64,000 bases of DNA from Gymnodinialimonas ceratoperidinii. GTDB lineage: Bacteria > Pseudomonadota > Alphaproteobacteria > Rhodobacterales > Rhodobacteraceae. The DNA is taken from positions 731,501 through 795,500 of the forward strand of contig NZ_CP079194.1 in NCBI RefSeq assembly GCF_019297855.1, written 5' to 3'. Shown in pieces: positions 55,711 through 64,000 of the stretch. Under the pieces are notes generated by a model. The model was not told where the DNA came from. It saw only the letters and a list, made by a program, of their open reading frames with translations, and ran no database searches. The position numbers and the translations under genes are program-made. Each line of letters opens with the position of its first letter. Within the stretch, counting starts at the first letter, position 1.

Positions 55711-56465
55711 AGGCACTGGTCATCAACCTTGCCTCTGAGGCGCCCCGCATGGCCTTCATGGCCGGGCAGCTCACCCGCCTCGGCATTGCCTTCGAGAGGG
55801 TGGACGCCATCACACCCGACAGGCTGTCGCCACCGTCTGACCACGCTTACTGGCAGCGGGGCGAGCGGCCGTTGCGCACCACGGAAATGGCGGCGCTCGC
55901 CAGCCACCGGATCGCGTGGGAGCGGGTCGTGGCGGAGGATGCGCCGCTGCTGATCTGCGAGGATGACGCTGTTCTGCACCGTGATGCGCCGGCGTTCCTG
56001 CGCGCGGTAGAAGGGCTTCCCGAGGCTGAACTGGTCTCGTTGGAGACACGCGGGCGCGCCAAGCTGATCGCGCGGGCGCCGCATCCGCAGGCGCCGATGC
56101 ACCGCCTCTGGCAGGACCGCAGTGGCGCGGCAGCCTACGTGCTGCGTCCGGCGGGCGCGCGCAGGCTGTTGGACCGCGCGGCACAGGCGCCGGGGCTGGC
56201 CGACGGCATCCTCTGCGCGGCCTACGAGGTGACGGCGTGGCAGGCCGTGCCGGCGCTGGCGGTGCAGTTGGACCATTGCGCGGCCCTGGGGCTGACGCCG
56301 CCGATCGAAACCGAAAGCTCAATCGACCGTGAGGCGCGTCCGAAAGCGGCGAAATCCGCCGGGCAGAAGCTGCGTCGCGTCCGGGGACAGCTGCGCATGG
56401 GACTGCGGCAGCTACGCCGTCTGCCGGGGGCAGAGCGGCGCGTCGTGCCCTTCGCGACCGACTGA
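55707..56465 (+). CDS. Glycosyltransferase family 25 protein (second)
   Basis: 252 residues starting at GTG 55707, which overlaps the TGA of the preceding gene; no better ATG exists. KALVINLASEAPRMAFMAGQ, AFERVDAIT, the TTEMAALASHRIAWERVV segment and LLICEDDAVLHRDAPAF match GT25. Very Arg-rich C-terminal ~50 residues. It is a divergent second copy of the GT25 gene at 53921. Ends 16 bases from the convergent hemE stop. Confidence 0.85.
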   Translation: MKALVINLASEAPRMAFMAGQLTRLGIAFERVDAITPDRLSPPSDHAYWQRGERPLRTTEMAALASHRIAWERVVAEDAPLLICEDDAVLHRDAPAFLRAVEGLPEAELVSLETRGRAKLIARAPHPQAPMHRLWQDRSGAAAYVLRPAGARRLLDRAAQAPGLADGILCAAYEVTAWQAVPALAVQLDHCAALGLTPPIETESSIDREARPKAAKSAGQKLRRVRGQLRMGLRQLRRLPGAERRVVPFATD

Positions 56466-56481
56466 AGCGCACCCGCAGGGA

Positions 56482-57513
56482 TCAGCTGCGGATCGCCTCC
56501 AACAGGACGTGCACGTTTTCCGGATCAGCCTGTGGCGTGATGCCATGGCCGAGGTTGAAGACGTGGGGGCCGCCCTTTAGCGCATCGCGAATGCGCCGCG
56601 CTTCCGATGCCAGCTCCTCGCCGCCGGTGATCATCAGCTTCGGGTCGAGGTTGCCCTGCACACAGCCGTCGACCTGCAGGTTCTCTGCCGCCCATTTGAC
56701 GTCGACCGCCGTATCGATGGCGAGGCAATCTGCGCCGACCGCTTTGGCGAAGCCGATGTATTTGTCACCTGCCTCGCGCGGGAAGGCGATGACCGGCAGG
56801 TCCGGATGGCGCGCCTTCAACTCGCTGATGATCCGCTTGGCCGGGGCGAGGGCGTATTTGTCGAAGGCCGCGCCCTTGAGCGAGCCGGCCCAACTGTCGA
56901 AGAGCTTCACGACCTCGGCGCCCGCTTTCACCTGCTGGTCGAGGTATTCGATCGTGGCCTCGGTAATCAGGTCCATCAGCGCGTCGAAGGTTGTGGGATC
57001 TTCCTCGCGCAGCTTGTGGGCGGGGGCCTGGTCGGGCGTGCCCTGACCCGCGATCATGTAAGTGGCGACCGTCCAGGGGGCGCCCGCGAAGCCGATCAGC
57101 GTGACGTCCTTCGGCAGCTCTTCCGCGAGGATACGCACCGTCTCGTAGATCGGGTTCAGGGTCTCGTGGATGTCATCCTTGGTCTTCATGCCGGCCATAT
57201 CGGCGGCGCTGGTGATGGTGGAGAGTCGCGGCCCCTCGCCGGTGACGAACCAGAGGTCCGCGCCGAGCGCCTGGGGGATCAGCAGGATGTCGGCGAAAAG
57301 GATCGAGGCGTCGAAGCCGAAGCGACGGATCGGTTGCAGCGTCACCTCGGCGGCAAGCTCGGGGTTGTAGCACAGCGACAGAAAGTCGCCGGCCTGCGCG
57401 CGGGTGGCGCGATATTCGGGCAGGTAGCGCCCGGCCTGCCGCATCAGCCAGACCGGCGGCACGTCCATCGCCTCGCCCGCCAGGGACCGGAGGAGTTTTT
57501 TCTTGTCGGTCAT
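56482..57513 (-). CDS. hemE: Uroporphyrinogen decarboxylase
   Basis: 343 residues from the ATG at 57513; the longer frame has no similarity. Decarboxylates uroporphyrinogen III to coproporphyrinogen III. Hallmarks: [48 protein letters not shown] and [17 protein letters not shown]. Divergent from hemC with a 102-base shared upstream region. Confidence 0.96.
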   Translation of the reverse strand: MTDKKKLLRSLAGEAMDVPPVWLMRQAGRYLPEYRATRAQAGDFLSLCYNPELAAEVTLQPIRRFGFDASILFADILLIPQALGADLWFVTGEGPRLSTITSAADMAGMKTKDDIHETLNPIYETVRILAEELPKDVTLIGFAGAPWTVATYMIAGQGTPDQAPAHKLREEDPTTFDALMDLITEATIEYLDQQVKAGAEVVKLFDSWAGSLKGAAFDKYALAPAKRIISELKARHPDLPVIAFPREAGDKYIGFAKAVGADCLAIDTAVDVKWAAENLQVDGCVQGNLDPKLMITGGEELASEARRIRDALKGGPHVFNLGHGITPQADPENVHVLLEAIRS

Positions 57514-57615
57514 GCCAGATATCCTTGCGGCTGCGGTGGTGGGGGCGCGAATTTTCGGTATGAGTGTCACAGACACCCGCCGTGTCAACCGAGTTGGCGT
57601 GCGAGAAGAGGCCCC

Positions 57616-58572
57616 ATGACGATCAATTTACCCGACCCCGACGCCCCCCTGCGCATTGGCACCCGCGGCTCGCCGCTGGCGCTGGCCCAGGCCCATGAGA
57701 CGCGCGACCGCCTGATGGCCGCGTTCGACCTGCCCGAGGCCGCTTTCGAGATCGTGGTGATCAAGACCACCGGCGACAACCGCGCGATGATCGACGCTGA
57801 CGTGGCGCTGAAGACCATCGGCGGCAAGGGCCTGTTCACCAAGGAGATCGAAGAGGCGATGCTGAGCCGGCAGATCGACATCGCGGTGCATTCGATGAAG
57901 GACATGCCGACGCTGCAGCCCGACGGGCTGGTGCTCGATTGCAACCTGCCGCGCGAGGACGTGCGCGACAGCTTCGTTTCGTTGAACCACGAGAGCCTGC
58001 GTGATTTGCCGGCGGGCACCGTCGTCGGCTCGTCGTCGCTGCGGCGGCGGGCGCAGCTGATCTCGCGGCGTCCGGACCTGCGGGTGGTCGAGTTCCGCGG
58101 CAACGTGCAGACGCGGATGAAAAAGCTGGAAGAGGGCGTGGCCGATGCGACCTTCCTCGCGATGGCGGGCCTGCGGCGGCTTGGCATGGCGGAGGTGGCG
58201 AAATCCGCGATCGAGGTGGAGGACATGCTGCCCGCCGTGGCCCAGGGCGCGATCGGGATCGAGCGCCGGGCCGATGACAGCCGCGCCGGTGACATGCTCG
58301 CCGCGATCCACGACCCGGAAACGGGGCAGCGGCTGGCGGCGGAGCGCGCGTTCCTCGAGGGGCTCGACGGCTCCTGCCAGACGCCCATCGCGGCGCTGGC
58401 CGAACTGGACGGCGGCACGCTGCGCCTGCGCAGCGAGATCCTGCGCCCCGATGGCTCGGAGGTGCTGACCGATGACCGCAGCGCTCCGGTGGAGGACGGC
58501 GCCGCCCTTGGCGCAGCGATGGCGCGGGACCTGCGCGCGCGCGCCGGCGAGGGCTTCTTCGACTGGCTCTGA
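57616..58572 (+). CDS. hemC: Hydroxymethylbilane synthase (porphobilinogen deaminase)
   Basis: 318 residues. Joins four porphobilinogens. [13 protein letters not shown] start, [37 protein letters not shown], and [13 protein letters not shown] in which Cys254 should carry the dipyrromethane cofactor. Followed by two palindromes before rfbC. Confidence 0.97.
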   Translation: MTINLPDPDAPLRIGTRGSPLALAQAHETRDRLMAAFDLPEAAFEIVVIKTTGDNRAMIDADVALKTIGGKGLFTKEIEEAMLSRQIDIAVHSMKDMPTLQPDGLVLDCNLPREDVRDSFVSLNHESLRDLPAGTVVGSSSLRRRAQLISRRPDLRVVEFRGNVQTRMKKLEEGVADATFLAMAGLRRLGMAEVAKSAIEVEDMLPAVAQGAIGIERRADDSRAGDMLAAIHDPETGQRLAAERAFLEGLDGSCQTPIAALAELDGGTLRLRSEILRPDGSEVLTDDRSAPVEDGAALGAAMARDLRARAGEGFFDWL

Positions 58573-58577
58573 GGCGC

Positions 58578-58620
58578 GCAAACCCTTGCAAGGGTTTGCA
58601 CAAAGCCTTGCAAGGCTTTG
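58578..58620. repeat. Twin palindromes between hemC and rfbC
   Basis: First: arms GCAAACCCTTG/CAAGGGTTTGC with no loop (58578-58599). Second, one base later: CAAAGCCTTGCAAGGCTTTG (58601-58620), perfect. The arms differ at a few positions only and share a TTGCAA centre. They may be a hemC terminator pair, an operator or a small repeat family. Confidence 0.85.
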
Positions 58621-58693
58621 GTGCCGCCCGTTGCGGGGGGCGGGCGGCCATGGCAATGTCGCGCAAGTTGAGAAGGCAGGGCAGGCGACGCGG

Positions 58694-59260
58694 ATGCAAA
58701 TAGAAGAAACCGGGCTCGACGGGCTCCTGATCATCACGCCGCCGCGCTTCGGTGACGACCGCGGGTTCTTTGCCGAGACCTACAGCGCCGCGCGCTTCGC
58801 GGAGCAGGGGATCACGACGACTTTCGTTCAGGACAATCACTCGCTCTCCGCCGAGCCCGGGACCATCCGCGGACTGCATTTTCAGGCGCCGCCCCACGCC
58901 CAGGCCAAGCTGGTGCGCTGCGGTCGGGGGCGCCTGTTCGACGTGGCGGTGGACATTCGCAGAGGCTCTCCGACCTATGGGAAATGGTTCGGGACGGAGC
59001 TGACCTTCGAGAACGGGCGGCAGCTCCTTGTACCCGAGGGCTTCGCGCACGGTTTCATCACCCGAGAGCCGGGGACGGAGATCATCTACAAATGCAGCGA
59101 TTTCTACGCGCCCGAGACCGAGGGCGCGGTTCGGTGGGATGATCCCGATGTCGCCATCGACTGGGGCCTCGACAGCGCGCCGATTCTGTCTGGCAAGGAT
59201 GCCGCCGCGCCCCTGTTTGCCGATCTGGACAGCCCCTTTGTCTTTGAGGCCACGCCATGA
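58694..59260 (+). CDS. rfbC: dTDP-4-dehydrorhamnose 3,5-epimerase
   Basis: 188 residues. Cupin fold with [40 protein letters not shown] (catalytic His region) and the [20 protein letters not shown] motif. Third step of dTDP-L-rhamnose synthesis. First of rfbC-B-D-A; its stop overlaps rfbB. Confidence 0.96.
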   Translation: MQIEETGLDGLLIITPPRFGDDRGFFAETYSAARFAEQGITTTFVQDNHSLSAEPGTIRGLHFQAPPHAQAKLVRCGRGRLFDVAVDIRRGSPTYGKWFGTELTFENGRQLLVPEGFAHGFITREPGTEIIYKCSDFYAPETEGAVRWDDPDVAIDWGLDSAPILSGKDAAAPLFADLDSPFVFEATP

Positions 59261-60297
59261 AGATCCTCGTCACGGGCGGGGCCGGGTTCATCGGCTCTGC
59301 GGTCGTCCGTCTTGCCGTGTCGCGGGGGCATGAGGTGATCAACCTCGACGCGCTGACCTATGCCGCCTGTCTTGAAAACGTGGCGCCGGTGGCGGAGTCG
59401 AACCTCTACAGCTTCGAGCACGCGGATATCTGTGACCGCGCCGCCGTTGACGCCATCCTTGAACGGCACGCTCCCGACGCGATCCTGCATCTTGCCGCCG
59501 AGAGCCATGTCGACCGCTCCATCGACGGTCCCGCCGCGTTCATCCGCACCAATGTCACCGGCACTACCACGCTGCTCGACGCGGCCCGCGCCCATTGGGA
59601 GGCGCGCGGCAGGCCAGAGGAATTCCGGTTCCACCATGTCTCGACCGACGAGGTCTATGGCACCCTCGGCGACACCGGCCTGTTCACGGAGGAGACACCC
59701 TACGCGCCGAACAGCCCTTATTCCGCGTCCAAAGCGGCCTCCGATCACATGGTGCGCGCTTGGCACGAGACCTACGGCCTGCCGGTTCTGCTGACCAATT
59801 GCTCCAACAATTACGGGCCCTATCATTTCCCCGAGAAGCTGATCCCTGTCGTGATCCTCAAGGCGCTGGCGGGCGAGGCGATCCCGGTCTACGGCGACGG
59901 GCGGAACATTCGCGACTGGCTCTATGTCGAGGATCACGCCGACGCGCTGCTCTGTGTGCTGGAGAAAGGCGAGGTGGGGCGCAGCTACAACATCGGCGGC
60001 CACAACGAGCGCAGCAATATCGACCTCGTGCGCACCATCTGTGGCTTGCTCGATGCCCGCCGCCCCGAGAACGCCCCCCATGCGGACCTGATCACCTTCG
60101 TTGCCGACCGCCCCGGCCACGATCTGCGATATGCCATCGATGCCAGCCGCATCGAGCGGGAGCTTGGCTGGACGCCGTCCGTCACCGTGGAAGAAGGGCT
60201 GGAGAGGACTGTCGACTGGTTCTTGCAGAATGAAAGCTGGTGGCGCGCGCTGCAGGACCGGGACGGCGTGGGAGAGCGATTGGGGGCAAAGCCATGA
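59257..60297 (+). CDS. rfbB: dTDP-glucose 4,6-dehydratase
   Basis: 346 residues. NAD-binding [40 protein letters not shown], active-site [15 protein letters not shown] (Tyr/Lys) and [20 protein letters not shown]. Second step of dTDP-rhamnose synthesis. Overlaps both neighbours by 4 bases. Confidence 0.97.
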   Translation: MKILVTGGAGFIGSAVVRLAVSRGHEVINLDALTYAACLENVAPVAESNLYSFEHADICDRAAVDAILERHAPDAILHLAAESHVDRSIDGPAAFIRTNVTGTTTLLDAARAHWEARGRPEEFRFHHVSTDEVYGTLGDTGLFTEETPYAPNSPYSASKAASDHMVRAWHETYGLPVLLTNCSNNYGPYHFPEKLIPVVILKALAGEAIPVYGDGRNIRDWLYVEDHADALLCVLEKGEVGRSYNIGGHNERSNIDLVRTICGLLDARRPENAPHADLITFVADRPGHDLRYAIDASRIERELGWTPSVTVEEGLERTVDWFLQNESWWRALQDRDGVGERLGAKP

Positions 60298-61139
60298 GCC
60301 TGTTGGCCTTCGGGCAGACGGGGCAGGTCGCGCGCGAATTGGCGCGTCTGGGCGTGCGCACCCTGTCGCGCGGTGACGCCGATCTGAGCGATCCGCAGAC
60401 CTGCGCCGAGGTGATCATGGCCTCGGGCGCCTCTGCGGTCATCAACGCGGCCGCCTATACCGCCGTCGACCGTGCGGAGGAGGAGGAGGCGCTCGCCTTC
60501 ACGGTCAACAGCGCGGCGCCGGCCGCCATGGCGAAGGCCTGCGCCGCGAAGAAGATCCCGCTGGTCCATATTTCAACGGACTACGTGTTCGACGGCTCTG
60601 GCGTAGCCCCTTTCACGCCAAGTGATCCCGTGGCGCCGCTGGGCGTCTACGGGCGCAGCAAAGCTGCGGGCGAACGCGAGATCAGGATGACGGGCGCGGT
60701 CCATTCCATCCTGCGCACGAGTTGGGTTTTCTCGGCCCATGGGGCGAACTTCGTGAAGACGATGTTGCGACTGGGCGCGGAGCGGGACGCCCTGTCGATC
60801 GTGTCGGACCAGATCGGCGGCCCCACCCCTGCCGCCGCGATTGCACGGGCCTGCGTGGACATGGCCGAACGCCTGCAGCACGATCCCTCGGTCACCGGGA
60901 CCTACCACTTTTCCGGCGCGCCTGACGTGTCATGGGCCGACTTCGCGCGGGCAATCTTCGCCGAGGCGCGGATGGACGTCGCGGTGACGGAGATCCCGTC
61001 CGCGGACTACCCGACCCCGGCCGCCCGCCCCCTGAACTCGCGCCTCGATTGCGCCGGGACGCATGCCGCGTTCGGCATCTCGCGGCCCGATTGGCACCGC
61101 GGCCTGCGCGAAGTCCTCACCGAGTTGAGAATTATCTGA
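60294..61139 (+). CDS. rfbD: dTDP-4-dehydrorhamnose reductase
   Basis: 281 residues from the ATG at 60294. [55 protein letters not shown] and [13 protein letters not shown] are the RmlD set. Final reduction to dTDP-L-rhamnose. A 116-base gap follows before rfbA, so rfbA may have its own expression signal. Confidence 0.96.
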   Translation: MSLLAFGQTGQVARELARLGVRTLSRGDADLSDPQTCAEVIMASGASAVINAAAYTAVDRAEEEEALAFTVNSAAPAAMAKACAAKKIPLVHISTDYVFDGSGVAPFTPSDPVAPLGVYGRSKAAGEREIRMTGAVHSILRTSWVFSAHGANFVKTMLRLGAERDALSIVSDQIGGPTPAAAIARACVDMAERLQHDPSVTGTYHFSGAPDVSWADFARAIFAEARMDVAVTEIPSADYPTPAARPLNSRLDCAGTHAAFGISRPDWHRGLREVLTELRII

Positions 61140-61255
61140 GACGTTTCAGGGTATCTTAACCCTCTTGCTGCACTAGTCGCAGGGCAAGGCATCGTTGGCG
61201 AATCCTCGCAGACAGGCTACCCGTGACGAAAGTTCACAAGACGGAGACGCTGAGA

Positions 61256-62128
61256 ATGGCGCGCAAAGGTATCATCTTGGCAGGCGGCTCCGGCACGCGG
61301 CTTTATCCGGTCACGGTGGGCGTCTCCAAGCAGTTGCTGCCGATCTACGACAAGCCGATGATCTACTATCCCCTGTCGGTCCTGATGCTGGCCGGCATCC
61401 GCGAAATCGCCGTGATCACGACGCCGGAAGATCAGGCACAATTCCAGCGGACATTGGGGGACGGCAGCCAATGGGGCTTGGCGCTGACCTATATCGAACA
61501 GGCGAGCCCGGACGGTCTGGCACAGGCCTATATTCTTGCGAGAGACTTCCTTGACGGCGCGCCGTCGGCGATGGTTCTGGGTGACAACATCTTCTTCGGT
61601 CACGGCCTGCCAGAGGCGCTGTCTGCCGCCGATGCGATCACGACCGGCGGCACCGTTTTCGGCTACCGCGTGACGGACCCGGAGCGCTACGGCGTGGTCG
61701 ATTTCGCGCCGGACGGCAGCGTGAATGCCATCGTCGAGAAGCCCGAGGTCGCGCCCTCGAACTACGCGGTGACCGGGCTTTATTTCCTCGATGGATCGGC
61801 CCCGGAACGTGCCGCCGCCGTCACCCCCTCCGCGAGGGGTGAGCTGGAGATTACCAGCCTGTTGGAAAGTTACCTCGCCGATGGCACCCTGACGGTGGAG
61901 CGGATGGGGCGTGGCTATGCCTGGCTCGATACCGGGACCCATGAAAGCCTGCTCGACGCCGGCAATTTCGTCCGAACCCTCACACAGCGCCAGGGCCTTC
62001 AGGTGGGCTCACCTGACGAGATCGCCTTTGCCGCCGGGTGGATCAGCGCCGACGACATGGTCGAACGGGCGCGGCTCTTCGGCAAGACCCAATACGGCCG
62101 CTATCTGGCGACCACCGCGAAGGGATAG
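61256..62128 (+). CDS. rfbA: Glucose-1-phosphate thymidylyltransferase
   Basis: 290 residues from the ATG at 61256 (GGAGA upstream; an in-frame GTG at 61223 is less likely). GIILAGGSGTRLYPVTVGVS, KQLLPIYDKPMIYYPLSVLM and LVLGDNIFFGHGL-type segment mark RmlA, which makes dTDP-glucose from Glc-1-P and dTTP: step one of the pathway, encoded last. The next gene begins 6 bases later. Confidence 0.97.
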   Translation: MARKGIILAGGSGTRLYPVTVGVSKQLLPIYDKPMIYYPLSVLMLAGIREIAVITTPEDQAQFQRTLGDGSQWGLALTYIEQASPDGLAQAYILARDFLDGAPSAMVLGDNIFFGHGLPEALSAADAITTGGTVFGYRVTDPERYGVVDFAPDGSVNAIVEKPEVAPSNYAVTGLYFLDGSAPERAAAVTPSARGELEITSLLESYLADGTLTVERMGRGYAWLDTGTHESLLDAGNFVRTLTQRQGLQVGSPDEIAFAAGWISADDMVERARLFGKTQYGRYLATTAKG

Positions 62129-62134
62129 GCGCCC

Positions 62135-64000
62135 GTGGTGATCCGTCGTCTGCAAGCACTCTACCTGAGATATGCAGCGGTGCACGCGGATCGCCTGCGG
62201 GGCGTGCCTCTGGGCCGGATCGGACGGCGTATCGGCCAGGTTGAACGGGTCGTGCGGCGTGGCGACGTGATCGAGATCACCGGTTGGGCCAAGGCCCGCG
62301 ATGTGAAGGTCACCTGGGCGGGCGGGGAACGCCGGCTGACACCGAACATCTACCGCGGCGATGTGGCCGCGCAAAATGCGATCGCGCCGGAGACAGGGTT
62401 CGAGGGCGCCATCCCCGCCTCGGCCAGACACTTGAAATTGCACGCGGAACGCGACGATGGCGAAGTTGCAAGTGTGCCGCTATCCCACCCCGATGAAGCG
62501 GTGCCGAACGGAGCGCGGCGTCGCCTGCGCCGCGCGTTTTTACGAGACCTCACAAAGTCCCTGCCGACGATCGCGCAGTATCAATGGCGCCCGACAGCGC
62601 AGCGAAAGACCGCCGTCAAGCGCGCCTTGGGCCTGGAGACGGCCGCCCGCGGCCACCTGATCGACCCTGCCTGGCTGCCGGCTCATCGCTGTGAGCCTGA
62701 CGCTGCCGCTGGCGAGGAAGTCACCATCATCCTCCCGATCTACAACGCGCTGCCGTACCTCAAAAAATGTCTGGCGCGGGTCGAAGCGGGCACGGACCTG
62801 CCTTGGCACCTGATTGCCGTCAACGATGCCTCCACAGACCCCGAGCTCGGGCCGTGGCTGGAGGAGTGGGTGGCCGAGAGGCGCGGCAAGGTGACGTACC
62901 TGCCGCAGACAAGGAACCTCGGGTTTATCGGCGCCGTGAACCTGGGCCTTGAAGCCGCTGAAAGGCGCGGGGGCGATGGTCCGATCGTGCTGCTGAACAC
63001 CGATGCGATGTTGCCCGACGGCTGGGCCAGCCGCCTCACCGCGCCGCTTGAGGATCCTGCCGCGGCCTCCGTCACGCCGCTCTCGAACGCTGCGGAGGTC
63101 TTGTCGGTACCGAAAATCGGCCCCGGCATCGCGCTGGGCGACGGCGACGTCGACGCGATTGACCGCGTGGCGACGACGTTGGGCGTGGGGCCGGTCACGG
63201 ACGTGCCGACGGGCGTCGGCTTCTGCATGGCCATGGCGCGGCCCTGGCTGGCGAAGGTGCCAAGGCTCGATCCGGCGTTTGGGCGGGGTTATGGGGAAGA
63301 GGTCGACTGGTGCCAGAAGACAAAGGCGCTCGGGGCCCGGCATCTCTGTCAGCCGCGGCTGTTCGTGGAGCATGTCGGCGGGCAAAGCTTCGGTTCGGAG
63401 GAGAAGCTGCGCCAGATGCGCGCGTCCAACGCTCTGATTTCACGGCGATACCCGGTATTCGACGCGAATGTGCAGCGGTTCATCTCGGAGGATCCGCTCG
63501 CCACGCCGCGGCTCGCCCTGGGGATTGCCCTCGCCTCACGTCACCGCGCGCGGCTTCCCGTCTTCCTCGCGCATTCGCTGGGCGGCGGGGCCGAGATCGC
63601 GATGCAGATGGAGATCGAGGCGCTGGGCGCCGCGGTGATCCTGCGTGTCGGCGGACCTCGCCTGTGGCAGGTCGAGGTGCAGGTGAAAGGGCAGACGACA
63701 TCCGGCCAGACCGATGACCTGTCGGTCGTGAAACGACTCCTGCGCCCGGCTGCGGCGCTCGACCTGATTTATTCCTGCGGCGTGGGCGACCGCGATCCGA
63801 TCACGCTGCCCGACGCGCTTCTGGCTTTGCGCCGCGCGGGGCGCGACGACACCATCGCCTTGAGGCTCCACGATTATTTCCCGCTCTCGCCCTCCTACAC
63901 GCTGCTGGAGCAAGGCGAGTTCCTAGGCACACCCGACCGCGACAACATTGACCCGCACCACACGGCTGGCCGTCCTGACGGGACCACTGTCAGCCTCGCG
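62135..64000 (+). CDS. Large glycosyltransferase, GT2 domain followed by start of GT4-type domain, 3' partial
   Basis: Open from GTG 62135 to the right edge: 622 codons with no stop, so it is cut. Residues 1-195 are a basic N-terminal region with no clear family. The GT2 (GT-A) domain begins at VTIILPIYNALPYLKKCL (196), with HLIAVNDASTDPELGPWLEE, QTRNLGFIGAVNLGLE, LLNTDAMLPDGW, GVGFCMAMARPW and GRGYGEEVDWCQKTKALG. From about 478, FLAHSLGGGAEIAMQMEIEA resembles the start of a GT4 (GGG.E) domain, so a two-enzyme polysaccharide synthase is likely. Directly after the rhamnose genes: a rhamnan or O-antigen polymerising role is plausible. Confidence 0.85.
   Translation, partial: MVIRRLQALYLRYAAVHADRLRGVPLGRIGRRIGQVERVVRRGDVIEITGWAKARDVKVTWAGGERRLTPNIYRGDVAAQNAIAPETGFEGAIPASARHLKLHAERDDGEVASVPLSHPDEAVPNGARRRLRRAFLRDLTKSLPTIAQYQWRPTAQRKTAVKRALGLETAARGHLIDPAWLPAHRCEPDAAAGEEVTIILPIYNALPYLKKCLARVEAGTDLPWHLIAVNDASTDPELGPWLEEWVAERRGKVTYLPQTRNLGFIGAVNLGLEAAERRGGDGPIVLLNTDAMLPDGWASRLTAPLEDPAAASVTPLSNAAEVLSVPKIGPGIALGDGDVDAIDRVATTLGVGPVTDVPTGVGFCMAMARPWLAKVPRLDPAFGRGYGEEVDWCQKTKALGARHLCQPRLFVEHVGGQSFGSEEKLRQMRASNALISRRYPVFDANVQRFISEDPLATPRLALGIALASRHRARLPVFLAHSLGGGAEIAMQMEIEALGAAVILRVGGPRLWQVEVQVKGQTTSGQTDDLSVVKRLLRPAAALDLIYSCGVGDRDPITLPDALLALRRAGRDDTIALRLHDYFPLSPSYTLLEQGEFLGTPDRDNIDPHHTAGRPDGTTVSLA

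Overview
The window is a contiguous, densely coded stretch of high-GC bacterial chromosome, most like a Rhodobacterales (Roseobacter-group) alphaproteobacterium. The evidence is gene content: a 47-residue aa3-oxidase subunit IV, COQ9, a DUF1013 (TrcR-type) regulator, FnrL beside ccoNOQP and ccoGHIS, a YejABEF importer, and the dnaX-ybaB-recR order. I see no phage, insertion sequence, CRISPR array, rRNA or tRNA.

Layout. 1-4.9 kb: an RND efflux pair (adaptor cut by the left edge). 5-13.5 kb: a DsbD-N-like periplasmic protein, YqgE, Sua5, an acyl-CoA dehydrogenase, an MBL hydrolase, aa3-COX IV with an overlapping lipoprotein, RpsU, COQ9 and a quinone oxidoreductase. 13.6-20.4 kb: a CDP-alcohol phosphatidyltransferase, MFS and HAD genes, ClpS, an RsmC-like methyltransferase, an SDR lacking its catalytic Lys, a TrcR-type regulator and a secreted RNase T2. 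20.8-28.5 kb: recR-ybaB-dnaX, a DUF202 protein, RsgA, the SRP RNA gene ffs (minus strand, not visible as an ORF), a zinc metallopeptidase, a DMT transporter and an SRPBCC protein. 28.5-33 kb: NudC, a 2',3'-cyclic nucleotide phosphodiesterase, PheA and a membrane-anchored cytochrome c. 33.2-39.3 kb: yejABEF. 39.5-49.4 kb: fnrL, ccoNOQP, a pilin-like gene and ccoGHIS, with FNR boxes before fnrL, ccoN and ccoG. 49.5-58.6 kb: a D-Ala-D-Ala carboxypeptidase, then hemF, hemE and hemC with a five-gene glycosylation island (GT4, FkbM, GT25, GT4, GT25) between hemF and hemE. 58.7-64 kb: rfbCBDA (dTDP-L-rhamnose) and a very large GT2+GT4-type glycosyltransferase running off the right edge.

Two themes link many genes. 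The first is microaerobic respiration: FnrL, cbb3 oxidase with its assembly factors, heme synthesis and cytochrome c. The second is envelope polysaccharide: the GT island, dTDP-rhamnose and the large GT. The best candidate for something undescribed is a short intergenic element. At least four copies lie just downstream of genes, each on the same strand as the preceding gene; two of them form a composite of GC-rich hairpin, GCTCCCC spacer and a conserved GTAyTTrTGAAAAGATGAAG tail. Other structured spots are a perfect 40-bp tandem duplication between dnaX and ybaB, twin near-identical palindromes between hemC and rfbC, an 18-bp palindrome before hemF, and hairpins at the rpsU start and clpS stop.
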